From NCBI GenBank assembly GCA_035551355.1, contig DASZNF010000040.1:28345-92344 (forward strand): a stretch of DNA of 64,000 nt. The letters run 5' to 3'. Position 1 is the stretch's first letter. The number at the start of each line of letters is the position of its first letter. The notes beneath the pieces are model-generated. The model ran no database searches. It had not been told where the DNA came from and worked only from the letters and a program-made list of their open reading frames with translations. Below, in pieces: positions 25,325 to 34,097 of the stretch. The DNA comes from DATATV01 sp035551355. GTDB taxonomy: Bacteria > Actinomycetota > Actinomycetes > Mycobacteriales > Pseudonocardiaceae. Both the position numbers and the translations under genes were made by a program.

Positions 25325-26803
25325 ATGACGCCCGGCGTCGAACTGGAACCCGCCGACAGCGATCCCGACGTCGACGCAGCGAAGGTCGGCACGCTGGCCG
25401 CGCACATCGCGGGCAGGATCGAGGCCGACGTGATCCGGCGCGGCTGGCCGGTCGGCGAATCCCTCGGGTCCGAACAGGACCTGCGCGAGCGGTTCGGGGT
25501 GAGCCGGGCGGTGCTGCGCGAAGCGGTTCGGCTGGTGGAGCACCACCAGGTCGCCCAGATGCGCCGCGGCCCGGGCGGTGGCCTGCTGATCTGCGCGCCC
25601 GACGCGGGGCCGGCCACCCGCTCCATGGTGATCTTCCTGGAATACATCGGCACCAGCATCACCGACCTGCTCGAAGCGCGCCTGCTGCTCGAACCGATCG
25701 CCGCTGACCTGGCCGCGGACCAGGTCAGCGAGGAGGGCATCCAGACCCTGCGCGGCACGCTGGACACCGAACTCACCGCCGAGGGCAAGCCGGGCATGGA
25801 CTCGCAGGACCCGTTGCATCCATTGCTGGGCCAGTTGTCCGGTAACCCGGTGCTGCACCTGTTCATCGACATCCTCACCCGGCTCACCCGGCGCTACGCG
25901 CACACCTCCCGCCGGGTCAGCAAGGCCGACATCCAGTCCTCCAAGGACAATTCGCACACCGCGCACCGGGCCATCGTCGACGCGGTGATCGCCGGTGACG
26001 GCGCCCGGGCCCAGACCAGGCTCACCGAGCATCTGGAGTGGGTCGGCGGCTGGATCGACCAGCACCGCGTGCACCGGGCCCGGGTGGGCGGCAGCATCGT
26101 CGAACCCGAGTTGGCCGAAGGGCCACGGGCCAAGCTGGCCGAGGTGGTCGCCGCCCGCATCCACGACGACATCGCCGGGCGCGGCTGGCCGATCGGTTCG
26201 GCCCTTGGCTCGGAGGCGGATCTGCTGGCCCGGTACGGAATCAGCCGGGCCGTGCTGCGGGAAGCGGTGCGGCTACTGGAATACCACTCGGTGGCCCGGA
26301 TGCGCCGCGGCCCCGGCGGCGGCCTGATCGTCGCCGAGCCCGAACCGCAGGCCAGCATCGACACGATGGCATTGTTCCTGGAATACCGAGGGGTTACCGC
26401 CAACGATCTGCGGATCGTCCGCAACGCCATCGAACTGGGCACGGTGGCCCGGGTAGCGCTGCGGCACGCCGACGGCGACCCCGAGGTGGCCGAACGGCTC
26501 ACCGAGGCCGTCCGGTGGCCCACCGAAGGCCCGGCCGACCTGCCCCGCAAGGCCGACCTGTTCCACTCCGAACTGGCCGAGCTGGCCGGGAATCCGGTGC
26601 TGTCGCTGTTCCTGAGCATCATCACCGAGCTGTTCCGCCGGCACGCGGCCGGTCAGGACCGGCCGCTGCCCGGCGATGCGGCGGCGGACGAGGTCCAGCA
26701 CGTGCACGAGCGGATCTTCGACGCCATCCGCCAGGGCGACGCCGGCGTGGCCCGGCACCGGATGCGCCGCCACCTCGACGCCCTGATTCCGTGGTGGCAC
26801 TGA
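25325..26803 (+). CDS. Tandem-duplicated FadR/GntR regulator (HTH-FCD-HTH-FCD)
   Basis: 492 residues from ATG at 25325 (ctgaggagttggccgc upstream). Two complete FadR-type modules in one chain: winged helix 1 at about 22-90 with SRAVLREAVRLVEHHQ, FCD domain 1 at about 100-240; winged helix 2 at about 268-337 with SRAVLREAVRLLEYHS, FCD domain 2 at about 345-490. MRRGPGGGL is identical in both halves. FadR-type proteins are normally about 240 residues and dimerise; this one may act as a single-chain pseudo-dimer. The FCD halves have diverged more than the DNA-binding halves. It ends 4 bp from the convergent hydratase operon, which is a candidate target. Confidence 0.9.
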   Translation: MTPGVELEPADSDPDVDAAKVGTLAAHIAGRIEADVIRRGWPVGESLGSEQDLRERFGVSRAVLREAVRLVEHHQVAQMRRGPGGGLLICAPDAGPATRSMVIFLEYIGTSITDLLEARLLLEPIAADLAADQVSEEGIQTLRGTLDTELTAEGKPGMDSQDPLHPLLGQLSGNPVLHLFIDILTRLTRRYAHTSRRVSKADIQSSKDNSHTAHRAIVDAVIAGDGARAQTRLTEHLEWVGGWIDQHRVHRARVGGSIVEPELAEGPRAKLAEVVAARIHDDIAGRGWPIGSALGSEADLLARYGISRAVLREAVRLLEYHSVARMRRGPGGGLIVAEPEPQASIDTMALFLEYRGVTANDLRIVRNAIELGTVARVALRHADGDPEVAERLTEAVRWPTEGPADLPRKADLFHSELAELAGNPVLSLFLSIITELFRRHAAGQDRPLPGDAAADEVQHVHERIFDAIRQGDAGVARHRMRRHLDALIPWWH

Positions 26804-26807
26804 ACAA

Positions 26808-28064
26808 TCAGGCCGACTCGGCCACGCCGAACCGGGCGAGTTCGTGGGCGACCATGCCGTCCAGATCGCCGGCGGGCGGCATCGGCAGTTCGACCGCGCG
26901 GTCCCGGGTCGGCAGTAGCACCACGGCCGTGCCTGGGGTGGTGACCTCACCCCGCTGGTTCTCGCAGCGCACCGCGAGATGCACCTCGGCCCGGCTGTCG
27001 ACCAGTCGCTTGTCGATCACCTCGCCGCGCACCCAGGTGGTGTCGCCGAGGTAGTTGAACCTGCGGTGTTCACAGCGCAGCCGCCACAGCCATCCCTCGT
27101 CGCCGATCCAGTCGGTGAGCAGGTGGCACAGCCAGGTTTCCCGCATACCGCCGTAGTCGTAGGGATTGGGCAGGCCCAGTTCGGTCGCTCGGGCCGGTTC
27201 CCAGTGCAGGCGCTGCACGGTGTCCGGGATGTTCCGCGGATTGGGCGGGTAGAGCCCGGGGGCCTTGCGGCGGATGTTCGCGGCGATCTTGAACGCGCCG
27301 GGCGGGGTGAGCTGCATGCCCCAGCCCAGGTGCCACACGATCACGTCGGTCGTGGTCAGCGGTCCCTTCACCCGGGGCTGCAACACCTCGCCGACCTCGA
27401 TGTCCTCCCAGTAGCGGGGCTGCGCCCCACGCCGGGTCTCGGCCGCGTAGGCGGCGTCGATCTCGGCCAGTTCCTCGGCGGTGTAAGGAGGTTGGGCCAG
27501 CTTTTCCTTGGCGCGCTTCTTCGATGCGTGCCGTTCGGCATTGATCCAGGTGCCGCGGCGCACCGCGTGCAGATCGCCGCTTCCGTTGGTGTACAGGTAA
27601 TCCTGGGTGACGTGCGCGGTGCGCCCGCCGAAACTGCTGCGCTTGGGTTGCACCCCGACCTGGGTCTGCAACAACCGGCAGCGGTCCCACACCCGCAGCG
27701 GCCGCCACCATTCGAACTCCATCACCGCCTGGTAGGACCCCAGCCCGGCGAACGGATCGCCCTTCAGCAGCGCCCTGCTCTCCCGGTCCGGCGCGGGTGC
27801 CGCGTCCTCGCCCATGGTGTAGAGGAAGGTCGGCGGCGCGATCAGCGTGCCCCAGCGGGTTTCTTCGGCGTAGGCGGGGTCGCAGTACAGCGGATTGTCG
27901 TCACCGTAACCGAAAGCGAAGTGCCGGACCCCGTCCCAGGTCACCTCGTAGTTGTGCGGCGGGTTGCGTTGCGGCACCGGAATGCCGAGGCGACGGCGGG
28001 ATCGTTCGATCGCGGCGTCGGTCAGCATGCCGAAATCCGTCGCCTGGCCCTCGGTGGCGGTCAT
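26808..28064 (-). CDS. Double-hotdog MaoC-type enoyl-CoA hydratase
   Basis: 418 residues from ATG at 28064, overlapping the previous stop as ATGA. The N-terminal hotdog (about 15-200) has GDDNPLYCDPAYAEE at 54-68, the hydratase-2 signature with tyrosine instead of the catalytic histidine. The C-terminal hotdog (about 230-400) begins DIEVGEVLQPRVKGPLTTTD and contains YDYGGMRETWLCHLLTDW. Two fused hotdog domains resemble FAS1-like dehydratases and the ChsH1-ChsH2 hydratase of cholesterol side-chain removal, but without the DUF35 domain. It is the last gene of the nine-gene minus-strand operon. Confidence 0.82.
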   Translation of the reverse strand: MTATEGQATDFGMLTDAAIERSRRRLGIPVPQRNPPHNYEVTWDGVRHFAFGYGDDNPLYCDPAYAEETRWGTLIAPPTFLYTMGEDAAPAPDRESRALLKGDPFAGLGSYQAVMEFEWWRPLRVWDRCRLLQTQVGVQPKRSSFGGRTAHVTQDYLYTNGSGDLHAVRRGTWINAERHASKKRAKEKLAQPPYTAEELAEIDAAYAAETRRGAQPRYWEDIEVGEVLQPRVKGPLTTTDVIVWHLGWGMQLTPPGAFKIAANIRRKAPGLYPPNPRNIPDTVQRLHWEPARATELGLPNPYDYGGMRETWLCHLLTDWIGDEGWLWRLRCEHRRFNYLGDTTWVRGEVIDKRLVDSRAEVHLAVRCENQRGEVTTPGTAVVLLPTRDRAVELPMPPAGDLDGMVAHELARFGVAESA

Positions 28065-29263
28065 CGGGAATCCTTTGGCAGAGCAGGGTCGCGAGGCAGG
28101 CCCAGCACCTGCTCGGCGATGGTGTTGCGCTGGATCTCGGCCGTGCCCGCGCCGATGGTGGAGGCCCGGGTGCGCAGAAATCCCCACACCCAGCGCCCCT
28201 GTTGCACGGCCTGCGCATCGTGCCGGCCGAGCACCCCGTAGGGGCCCAGCAGGTCGACCGCGAACTCGTGCAGGTCCTGTTCGAAGGTGGCGATGAACAG
28301 CCGCGAGGTGGAAGACGACGCCCCCGGCTCTCCGGTGGCCAGGATGTCGGCGATGGTGCGCATGCCGGTGTAGCGCATGATCCGCACCCGTATCTCGAAA
28401 TCCGCCAGCCGATCGCGGACAAGCGGATCGGTGGTCGCGCCGCGGTCGCGGGCCAGCGCGATCAGTTCGTCCAGCACCCGCCGGTACACCGCGGCCTGAT
28501 TCATCGCCCCGGCCGCGCGTTCGTGCCCGAGACTGGTGCGCACCAGCGGCCAGCCATCGTCCTCCGCACCGATCCGGTCGGCCACCGGCACCCGGACATC
28601 GGTGAAGAAGATCTCGCAGAAGTGCGCCTCCCCGGTCAGATCGCGCAGCGGCCGCACGACGACACCGGGGGCGTGCGCGTCGATGAGCAGATAGCTGATG
28701 CCGTGCTGCCGCGACTCGGGCGTGCCGGTCCGCACCAGGGTGAAGATCACGTCGGCGAGGTCGGCCGCGCTGTTCCACACCTTCTGCCCGTTGACGAGGT
28801 ACTCCTCGCCGTCCCGGCTGGCCGTGGTGCGCAGCGCCTGGAGGTCGGACCCGGCGTCCGGTTCGGAATAGCCCTGGGCCCAGATCGCGTCTCCGCGCAA
28901 CAGCGGGCGCAGGAAGCGGTCCTTCTGCTCGGTGGTGCCGTACCGGATGAGGGTGGGGCCGGCGATCTCGACGCCGGTGCCCAGTGGGCGTGGCAGTCTG
29001 GCCCGCGCGTACTCCTCCTGGTAGATCACCTGCCGGGCGAAGCTCAACGCCATGCCGCCGTACTCGCGTGGCCAGCTCGGTCCGGCGTATCCGGCGTCGA
29101 AAAGCGTGGCCAGCCAACCCTTCTGCCAGGCCAGCCGCTCGTCCGGGTCGCGCGGCCGGCGGCCGGGATGGCGATCGGTCAGGAAGGCCCGCAGCCGGGC
29201 CCGGAATTCGTCGTCGGTCTCCGCGGCCTCATCGCGGCGGCCGGCCGTCGCCACCGAGGTCAT
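28061..29263 (-). CDS. Acyl-CoA dehydrogenase (FAD-binding partner)
   Basis: 400 residues from ATG at 29263 (ATGA overlap). Full acyl-CoA dehydrogenase: WPREYGGMALSFARQ, FAD-site AQGYSEPDAGSDLQAL, KVWNSAADLADV and a C-terminal domain with TIGAGTAEIQRNTIAEQ. It pairs with the overlapping upstream gene (29260-30387), whose beta domain is different; adjacent, coupled genes of this kind encode alpha2-beta2 steroid acyl-CoA dehydrogenases in mycobacteria. Probable step: 2,3-dehydrogenation of a steroid side-chain acyl-CoA before hydration by the next gene product. Confidence 0.9.
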   Translation of the reverse strand: MTSVATAGRRDEAAETDDEFRARLRAFLTDRHPGRRPRDPDERLAWQKGWLATLFDAGYAGPSWPREYGGMALSFARQVIYQEEYARARLPRPLGTGVEIAGPTLIRYGTTEQKDRFLRPLLRGDAIWAQGYSEPDAGSDLQALRTTASRDGEEYLVNGQKVWNSAADLADVIFTLVRTGTPESRQHGISYLLIDAHAPGVVVRPLRDLTGEAHFCEIFFTDVRVPVADRIGAEDDGWPLVRTSLGHERAAGAMNQAAVYRRVLDELIALARDRGATTDPLVRDRLADFEIRVRIMRYTGMRTIADILATGEPGASSSTSRLFIATFEQDLHEFAVDLLGPYGVLGRHDAQAVQQGRWVWGFLRTRASTIGAGTAEIQRNTIAEQVLGLPRDPALPKDSR

Positions 29264-30387
29264 CGCGGCCCGCCGATCCCGGTCAGCTCGGCCAGCCGCG
29301 TCCGATGCGCGGCCGGCGCGCCGAACAGGTGCTCGGATGACTTGGCCCGCCGGAGAAAAAGGTGCGCGTCGTGCTCCCAGGTGTAGCCGATGCCGCCGTG
29401 AATCTGAAGATTTTCCTTGGCCGCAAAGGTGAACGCCTCGGCGCAGTACGCGGCAGCCACCACCGTGGCCGCGGATCGCTCTGCCGGTTCCTCCGCCACA
29501 GCCGCGGCGTGCCGGGCCGCCGAGCGCGCGGCCTCGACCCGCAGCAGCATGTCCGCGCACTTGTGCTTGATGGCCTGGAACGAACCGATCGGCCGGTCGA
29601 ACTGCACCCGGACCTTCGCGTGCCCCACCGCCGCGTCCAGGCAGGTCTGTGCGCCACCAACCTGTTCGGCGGCCAACGCGACCAGCGCGAGGTCGAGCAC
29701 TTCGTGCAGGAACGCCGTCGCGTCCCCGTCCGGACCGACCCGCACCGCCGGAACATCCACGAGTTCGATCCGGCCCAGCCGCCGCGTCAAGTCCAGCGTG
29801 TCCAGCCGGGTTCGGTACACCCCAGGCGCCTCACCATCCACGGCGAACAGCCCCGGTCCAGCCTCGCTGCGCGCAACCACCAGCAACAGCTCGGCGCTGT
29901 GCCCGTCGATCACGAACATCTTGGTACCGGACAGCTTCCATCCATCGCCGACCGAGATGGCCTTCGTGGCAACGTCTTCCGGCCGCCACGATCCGCCTTC
30001 CTCGGCCAGAGCAAGGGTTGCGGTCAGCGAACCGTCGGCGATACCGGGCAGCCACCGCTCGCAGGCGGCCTCGTCACCGGAAGCAGCCAGCACCTGACCG
30101 GCCAGCGCCACGGTCGCGAAGAACGGCGAGGGCAGCAAGGCCCGGCCCAGCTCCTCAAGTACGATCCCCAGCTCGACCAGACTTCCCCCGGCCCCACCGT
30201 AGCGTTCCGGGAGGGCCAGCCCATGCAGGCCGAGCTGTTCCGACATCAGCCGCCAGACCTCCGGGTCATAGCCGGTGCCGGACTCCATCCACCGCCGCAC
30301 GGCGGCACTCGGCGACCTGTCTGCCAGCAATTCGCGGACCGCGGCCCGCAGCTGATCATGCTCTGGTGTCACGAAGCCGGTCACCAT
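29260..30387 (-). CDS. Acyl-CoA dehydrogenase (heteromeric partner)
   Basis: 375 residues from ATG at 30387, with GTG 30384 equally possible; it overlaps the P450 stop by 7 bp. N-terminal LPERYGGAGGSLVEL, beta domain lacking the SEPGAGSD motif, and a C-terminal domain with AKVRVQFDRPIGSFQAIKH and IHGGIGYTWEHDAHLFLRRA, nearly the same as the gene at 23312. This is the FadE28-like partner type. With the following gene it likely forms one FAD-containing heteromer. Confidence 0.9.
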   Translation of the reverse strand: MVTGFVTPEHDQLRAAVRELLADRSPSAAVRRWMESGTGYDPEVWRLMSEQLGLHGLALPERYGGAGGSLVELGIVLEELGRALLPSPFFATVALAGQVLAASGDEAACERWLPGIADGSLTATLALAEEGGSWRPEDVATKAISVGDGWKLSGTKMFVIDGHSAELLLVVARSEAGPGLFAVDGEAPGVYRTRLDTLDLTRRLGRIELVDVPAVRVGPDGDATAFLHEVLDLALVALAAEQVGGAQTCLDAAVGHAKVRVQFDRPIGSFQAIKHKCADMLLRVEAARSAARHAAAVAEEPAERSAATVVAAAYCAEAFTFAAKENLQIHGGIGYTWEHDAHLFLRRAKSSEHLFGAPAAHRTRLAELTGIGGPR

Positions 30388-31580
30388 TCCAGGCGCAGCG
30401 ACTTGATTCCGTACATGTTGCCGGTCTGCTCCAGCTCCTGGCCGTCGGCGACCCGGTAGTCCGGGATGCGCCGATGCCATTCCTCGACCGCCACGTTCAG
30501 TTCCAGCCGCGCCAGGTGCGAGCCGAGGCAGCGGTGCGGGCCCGATCCGAACGCGATGTGGTTGCTGGTCTTGCGGTGCAGGTCGACCTCCTGCGGATTG
30601 TCGTAGCGATCCGGATCGTGATTGCTGACCACCAGCGGCAGCATCACCATCTCCCCGGTTTTCACTGGGCAGCCCCCGATTTCCACGTCCCTGGCCGCTT
30701 TGCGGGCCGGAATGACGAACGAGTAGACCCGGAGGATCTCCTCCACGCTCGGCGCGATCAGCGACGGATCGGCGATGATCTCCCGGCGCTGCTCCGGGTG
30801 GGTGGCGAAGTGGTAGAGCGCCCAGCCGACCGAGATCGGCACCGTGTCCAGCCCGGCCGTGAACATCAGCACACAGAACGCATGCAGATCCCGGTCGCCG
30901 ACCGGCGCGCCGTCGATCTCCCAGGTCATCGCCCGGGACAGCAGATCCTCGCGCGGGTTCTCGCGACGCTGCGCGATCTGCTGCTCGAAATAGTCCGACA
31001 CCGCGGTCATCGCGGCCAGCTGCCGACTCCGGTCCGGATCCTCCGGATAGGACAGATGCAGCATGTCGTGCACCCAGTGCAGGAACATGTCCAGATCGCC
31101 CTCGGGAAGGCCCATCAGGCGCAGGAAGATCAGGGTCGGGAAGCGCCGGGCGAACTCGTCCAGCACATCGGCGCCGCCCTGTTCGCGCAGCCGGTCGATC
31201 ATCTCCCCGGCGACCCGGCGGATCTCCGGCTCGCGGGCGGCGACCGCGTTGGGCGAGAACTCCCTGCCCAGCAGCCGCCGCCACTGGGTGTGCAGCGGCG
31301 GGTCCAGCATTTCCGGGATCCACAGGAACTTCGGCTCCGGGTCCAGCGCGGTCACCGCCTTGCTGGAGAAGGTCTGCCAGTCCTGCAAGGCCTCCTGCAC
31401 CGCGGTTCCGTCGGTGACCACCCAGTACCCGCGGGAGACGTCGCTGCGGAACCCGGAGTGCGTCGCGGCGATCTCGTCCCACCGCCTGTGGTGGGACAGG
31501 ATCGGGCCGCCCGCGGTGTTGTCGTAGTGGTACACGGGCACGCCCTGGTAGCTGCCCTCGGGTTCGAGTGTGGTGCTCAT
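30381..31580 (-). CDS. Cytochrome P450 in the side-chain operon
   Basis: 399 residues from ATG at 31580 (ggaaggactcgcc upstream). I-helix motif AGLDT at 242-246, with aspartate where most bacterial P450s have glutamate, as in P450cam (AGGDT). EEILR at 280-284 and heme loop FGSGPHRCLG at 344-353, Cys351. The 3Fe-4S ferredoxin gene two positions upstream (32879) is the probable electron donor. Its place between a CoA transferase and acyl-CoA dehydrogenases suggests it oxidises the substrate skeleton or side chain; the substrate is not known. Confidence 0.93.
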   Translation of the reverse strand: MSTTLEPEGSYQGVPVYHYDNTAGGPILSHHRRWDEIAATHSGFRSDVSRGYWVVTDGTAVQEALQDWQTFSSKAVTALDPEPKFLWIPEMLDPPLHTQWRRLLGREFSPNAVAAREPEIRRVAGEMIDRLREQGGADVLDEFARRFPTLIFLRLMGLPEGDLDMFLHWVHDMLHLSYPEDPDRSRQLAAMTAVSDYFEQQIAQRRENPREDLLSRAMTWEIDGAPVGDRDLHAFCVLMFTAGLDTVPISVGWALYHFATHPEQRREIIADPSLIAPSVEEILRVYSFVIPARKAARDVEIGGCPVKTGEMVMLPLVVSNHDPDRYDNPQEVDLHRKTSNHIAFGSGPHRCLGSHLARLELNVAVEEWHRRIPDYRVADGQELEQTGNMYGIKSLRLEW

Positions 31581-31611
31581 GGCGAGTCCTTCCGTGGCGC
31601 TGGACGGAGGT

Positions 31612-32844
31612 TCAGGTGACCGCGCCGTCGATCTTGAGCTGGATGAGTTCCTCGTCGGACAGGCCGAGTTCGCGCAGGACCTCGTCGGTGTGCTCGGCGA
31701 ACTGGGGCGCCCGGGTGAGCGTCACCGGGGTTTCCTCGAACTGCACCGGATTGGCCACCAGTTCGCGCGGGCGGCCCTCGGCGTCGACCACCGAGGCGAT
31801 CAGGCCGTTGGCCCGCAGGGACGGGTCCTGCCCGACTTCCCAGGAGTTCTGCACGGTGGCCCACTGTCCCTCGCCCTGGGAGAGCACCTCGGTCCACTCG
31901 GCGAACGTCCGGCCCCCGATGATCTCGGCCACGATGTCCGCGGCCGCACCGGCGTTGGCCATGATCTTCTCCACGTCGGCGAAGCGTTCGTCGGCGGCCA
32001 GATCCTCCCGGCCCACGATGCGGCAGAACTCCGGCCAGTACCGGCCCGGCTGCAACATCGCGAACTCCAGCCACCGGCCGTCGGCCGTCCGGTAGGCGCC
32101 GATCAGCGGGTTGGTCGCCGAACCGTGCTTGGGATGGACCCGCGGCGGCAGCGGTTCGCCCGTCATCAGCGCCTGATTCACCGTGTACTGGGTGGCCCAG
32201 GCGCCCACGCCCAGCAGCGACACGTCGACCACCGACGGCTCCCCGGTGACCTGGCGTGAGTAGAGCGCCGCGGCGATCCCGCCGGCGATGGTCATCCCGC
32301 CCATGGAGTCGCCGTAGGCCCCGGCCGGCATGCGCGGCACCCGGTCGGCCCCCGGCGGGGTCAGCCCGGCCGCACTGCCGCCCCGGGCCCAGAACGCGGT
32401 GCTGTCGTAGCCGCCTTTGTTGGCCTCCGGGCCTTTCGTGCCGAAGCCGCTGCCCCGCACGTAGATGATGTCCGGGTTGATGGCGCGGATGTCCTCGACG
32501 TCGATCCTCAGTTTGGCCCGGGCGCCAGGGAGGAAATTGGTCAGGAACACGTCACTGGCGCGCACCAGCGCCTCCAGCACCGCGCGGGCGGTCGGCTTCT
32601 CCAGCGCCAGCCCCACGCTGCGCTTGCCCCGGTTCGGTCCCTCCATGATCGGCAGGAACGACGAGCCTTCCTGCGCCGTCGCCAGGCCGAGAACGCGCGA
32701 CAGCCCGCGCTGGCCGTCGCCGCGTTCGGCGTGCTCGATCTTGATGACGTCGGCGCCCCAGTCCGCGAGCGCGGCCCCCGCCGCGGGGACGAAAGTGAAC
32801 TGCGCGACCTCAAGGACCCGCACACCTTCCATCGGCCGATGCAC
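31612..32844 (-). CDS. CaiB/BaiF-family CoA transferase
   Basis: 410 residues from GTG at 32844, chosen because gaggagg lies 9 bp upstream; an internal ATG at 32832 lacks such a site. Family III CoA-transferase features: VAQFTFVPAAGAALADWGAD, DVIKIEH, NRGKRSVGL, LTNFLPGA, YVRGSGFGTKGP and DSMGGMTIAGGIAAAL. Such enzymes move CoA between acids without ATP. In this operon it would activate or recycle the steroid acid for the acyl-CoA dehydrogenases downstream. Confidence 0.88.
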   Translation of the reverse strand: MHRPMEGVRVLEVAQFTFVPAAGAALADWGADVIKIEHAERGDGQRGLSRVLGLATAQEGSSFLPIMEGPNRGKRSVGLALEKPTARAVLEALVRASDVFLTNFLPGARAKLRIDVEDIRAINPDIIYVRGSGFGTKGPEANKGGYDSTAFWARGGSAAGLTPPGADRVPRMPAGAYGDSMGGMTIAGGIAAALYSRQVTGEPSVVDVSLLGVGAWATQYTVNQALMTGEPLPPRVHPKHGSATNPLIGAYRTADGRWLEFAMLQPGRYWPEFCRIVGREDLAADERFADVEKIMANAGAAADIVAEIIGGRTFAEWTEVLSQGEGQWATVQNSWEVGQDPSLRANGLIASVVDAEGRPRELVANPVQFEETPVTLTRAPQFAEHTDEVLRELGLSDEELIQLKIDGAVT

Positions 32845-32878
32845 CTGCGGCCACCTCCTCGTGCCGGATTCGATCGGG

Positions 32879-33070
32879 TCAGTCGACGACGGTGATGGCC
32901 AGTTCGGGACAGGCGTGCGCGCCGTCGCGGGCCTTGTCCTCCAGGCCGGGCGGGACGTCGCCGGCGAACGGCACGGCGTAGCCGTCGTCGTCGAGTTCGA
33001 ACACGTCCGGTGCCGTGGCCGCGCATCGCGCGTGCCCGGAACACTTTGTGCTGTCAATGGAGATCTTCAT
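32879..33070 (-). CDS. 3Fe-4S ferredoxin
   Basis: 63 residues from ATG at 33070, which overlaps the previous stop as TGATG. Cysteines in C-x5-C (KCSGHARC) and a late CP (HACPELAI) give the three-ligand pattern of actinobacterial 3Fe-4S ferredoxins that serve P450s. It is two genes upstream of the P450 at 30381 in the same operon, the natural partner. A similar ferredoxin is encoded at 63148. Confidence 0.93.
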   Translation of the reverse strand: MKISIDSTKCSGHARCAATAPDVFELDDDGYAVPFAGDVPPGLEDKARDGAHACPELAITVVD

Positions 33071-33900
33071 CACGCGACTCCCTTCTCGAAGGCGGTACCC
33101 AGTTCCATCGGTCCGTTGTGGACGATGGCCAGCAGCTCGGACACCTCGGGGCCCAGCCCGGCCGTGGTGTCCCGGAACGCCGCCAGGTCCTTGCGCAGAA
33201 AGGGTTCCACCGCGGCGACGTAGGGCTCGGCGCCGCCCCGGGCGCTGATGTGCCGCGCCGCGGTGCTCCCGCCGCTGCTGACCGCCAGCACGTCGAGCAG
33301 CACCCGCTCGTCGATCCCCAGCGCGCGACCGGCGTCCAGCCCGCGCAACGTCACCTGGGTGATGGCGGCGAACAGCAGGTTGTTGAGCAGCTTCACCCGC
33401 AACGCCGTGCCCCGCGCACCGGTCGCGATGATCGGGTCGGCGTACGCGCCGACCACCTGGCGGGCAACGGAAACGTGTGCGGCCTCGCCGCCGAGGTACA
33501 CCGCGAGCCGCCCGGCGCGGACCGCGTCGGCCGTTCCGCTGAACGGCGCGTCCACCAGCGCTGCCCGGCCTTCTCGGGCGTACTCCGCCAGTTGGTCCAG
33601 TGTTTCCGGTCTGCCGGTGGTGTGGGACAACAGGATCGTGTGCGGGTCCATGGCCCGCATGATGTCCGGCAGCACGTCGAGCAGTTGGGCGTCGCTGTAC
33701 AGGCAGCTGACGATGACGTCGCAGTCGGCGAGATCGGCCGGGCGATCGACGAGTTCGGCGCCGTCGGCGGACAGCCGGTCGCGGACCTCGGTCCGTCGGG
33801 CGTACAGGCGCAGCGGATGACCGGCGGACAGCAACCGTTGCGCCATCGGTTCGCCGATCCGCCCGGCGCCGACGAACCCGACTTTCCGTTGGCCGGTCAC
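33070..33900 (-). CDS. 3-hydroxyisobutyrate dehydrogenase-family NAD(P)-dependent dehydrogenase
   Basis: 276 residues from GTG at 33900 (GTGA overlap with the upstream small gene). Rossmann motif GFVGAGRIGEPMAQ at 8-21, substrate motif DAPFSGT at 117-123 and catalytic lysine K170 in VKLLNNLL. These define the beta-hydroxyacid dehydrogenase family, whose members oxidise 3-hydroxy acids or reduce semialdehydes. Its true substrate in this operon is unknown; it could handle a side-chain hydroxyacid or a released C3/C4 fragment. Confidence 0.88.
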   Translation of the reverse strand: MTGQRKVGFVGAGRIGEPMAQRLLSAGHPLRLYARRTEVRDRLSADGAELVDRPADLADCDVIVSCLYSDAQLLDVLPDIMRAMDPHTILLSHTTGRPETLDQLAEYAREGRAALVDAPFSGTADAVRAGRLAVYLGGEAAHVSVARQVVGAYADPIIATGARGTALRVKLLNNLLFAAITQVTLRGLDAGRALGIDERVLLDVLAVSSGGSTAARHISARGGAEPYVAAVEPFLRKDLAAFRDTTAGLGPEVSELLAIVHNGPMELGTAFEKGVA

Positions 33901-34097
33901 GAAGACCCCAGTTCTTCGGCCGCCTCGCGCAAGGCCCGCAACCGTGTTTCCAGCAGCTCGCGTTCGGCCGGATCGGCATCGCCGAGGCGGGCCTCGGTCT
34001 CGGTGATCTCCTCGCGCAGGCGGTCGGCCGCCTCCTCGCGGGTGAGCAGGTCCAGGTCGGTCCAGTCGGACCGCTCGGACTCCGGACGCCGGCTCAT
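33897..34097 (-). CDS. Small hypothetical protein, charged and helical (66 aa)
   Basis: 66 residues from ATG at 34097, overlapping neighbours at both ends (ATGA and GTGA), which strongly supports that it is translated. It is almost wholly predicted helix with many charged residues (LTREEAADRLREEITETEA; ERELLETRLRALREAAEEL) in a heptad-like pattern, so it may form a coiled coil. No cysteine, no signal peptide, no membrane segment. I do not recognise a family. Its fixed place between an amidohydrolase and a dehydrogenase gene suggests an accessory or subunit role. Confidence 0.75.
   Translation of the reverse strand: MSRRPESERSDWTDLDLLTREEAADRLREEITETEARLGDADPAERELLETRLRALREAAEELGSS

Noticed and set aside
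31612..32844. Second methylacyl-CoA racemase
   Set aside because: Same fold as the 45362 gene, but the AGHD, GDFGGG and ALE catalytic motifs of racemases are absent; it fits a CoA transferase.
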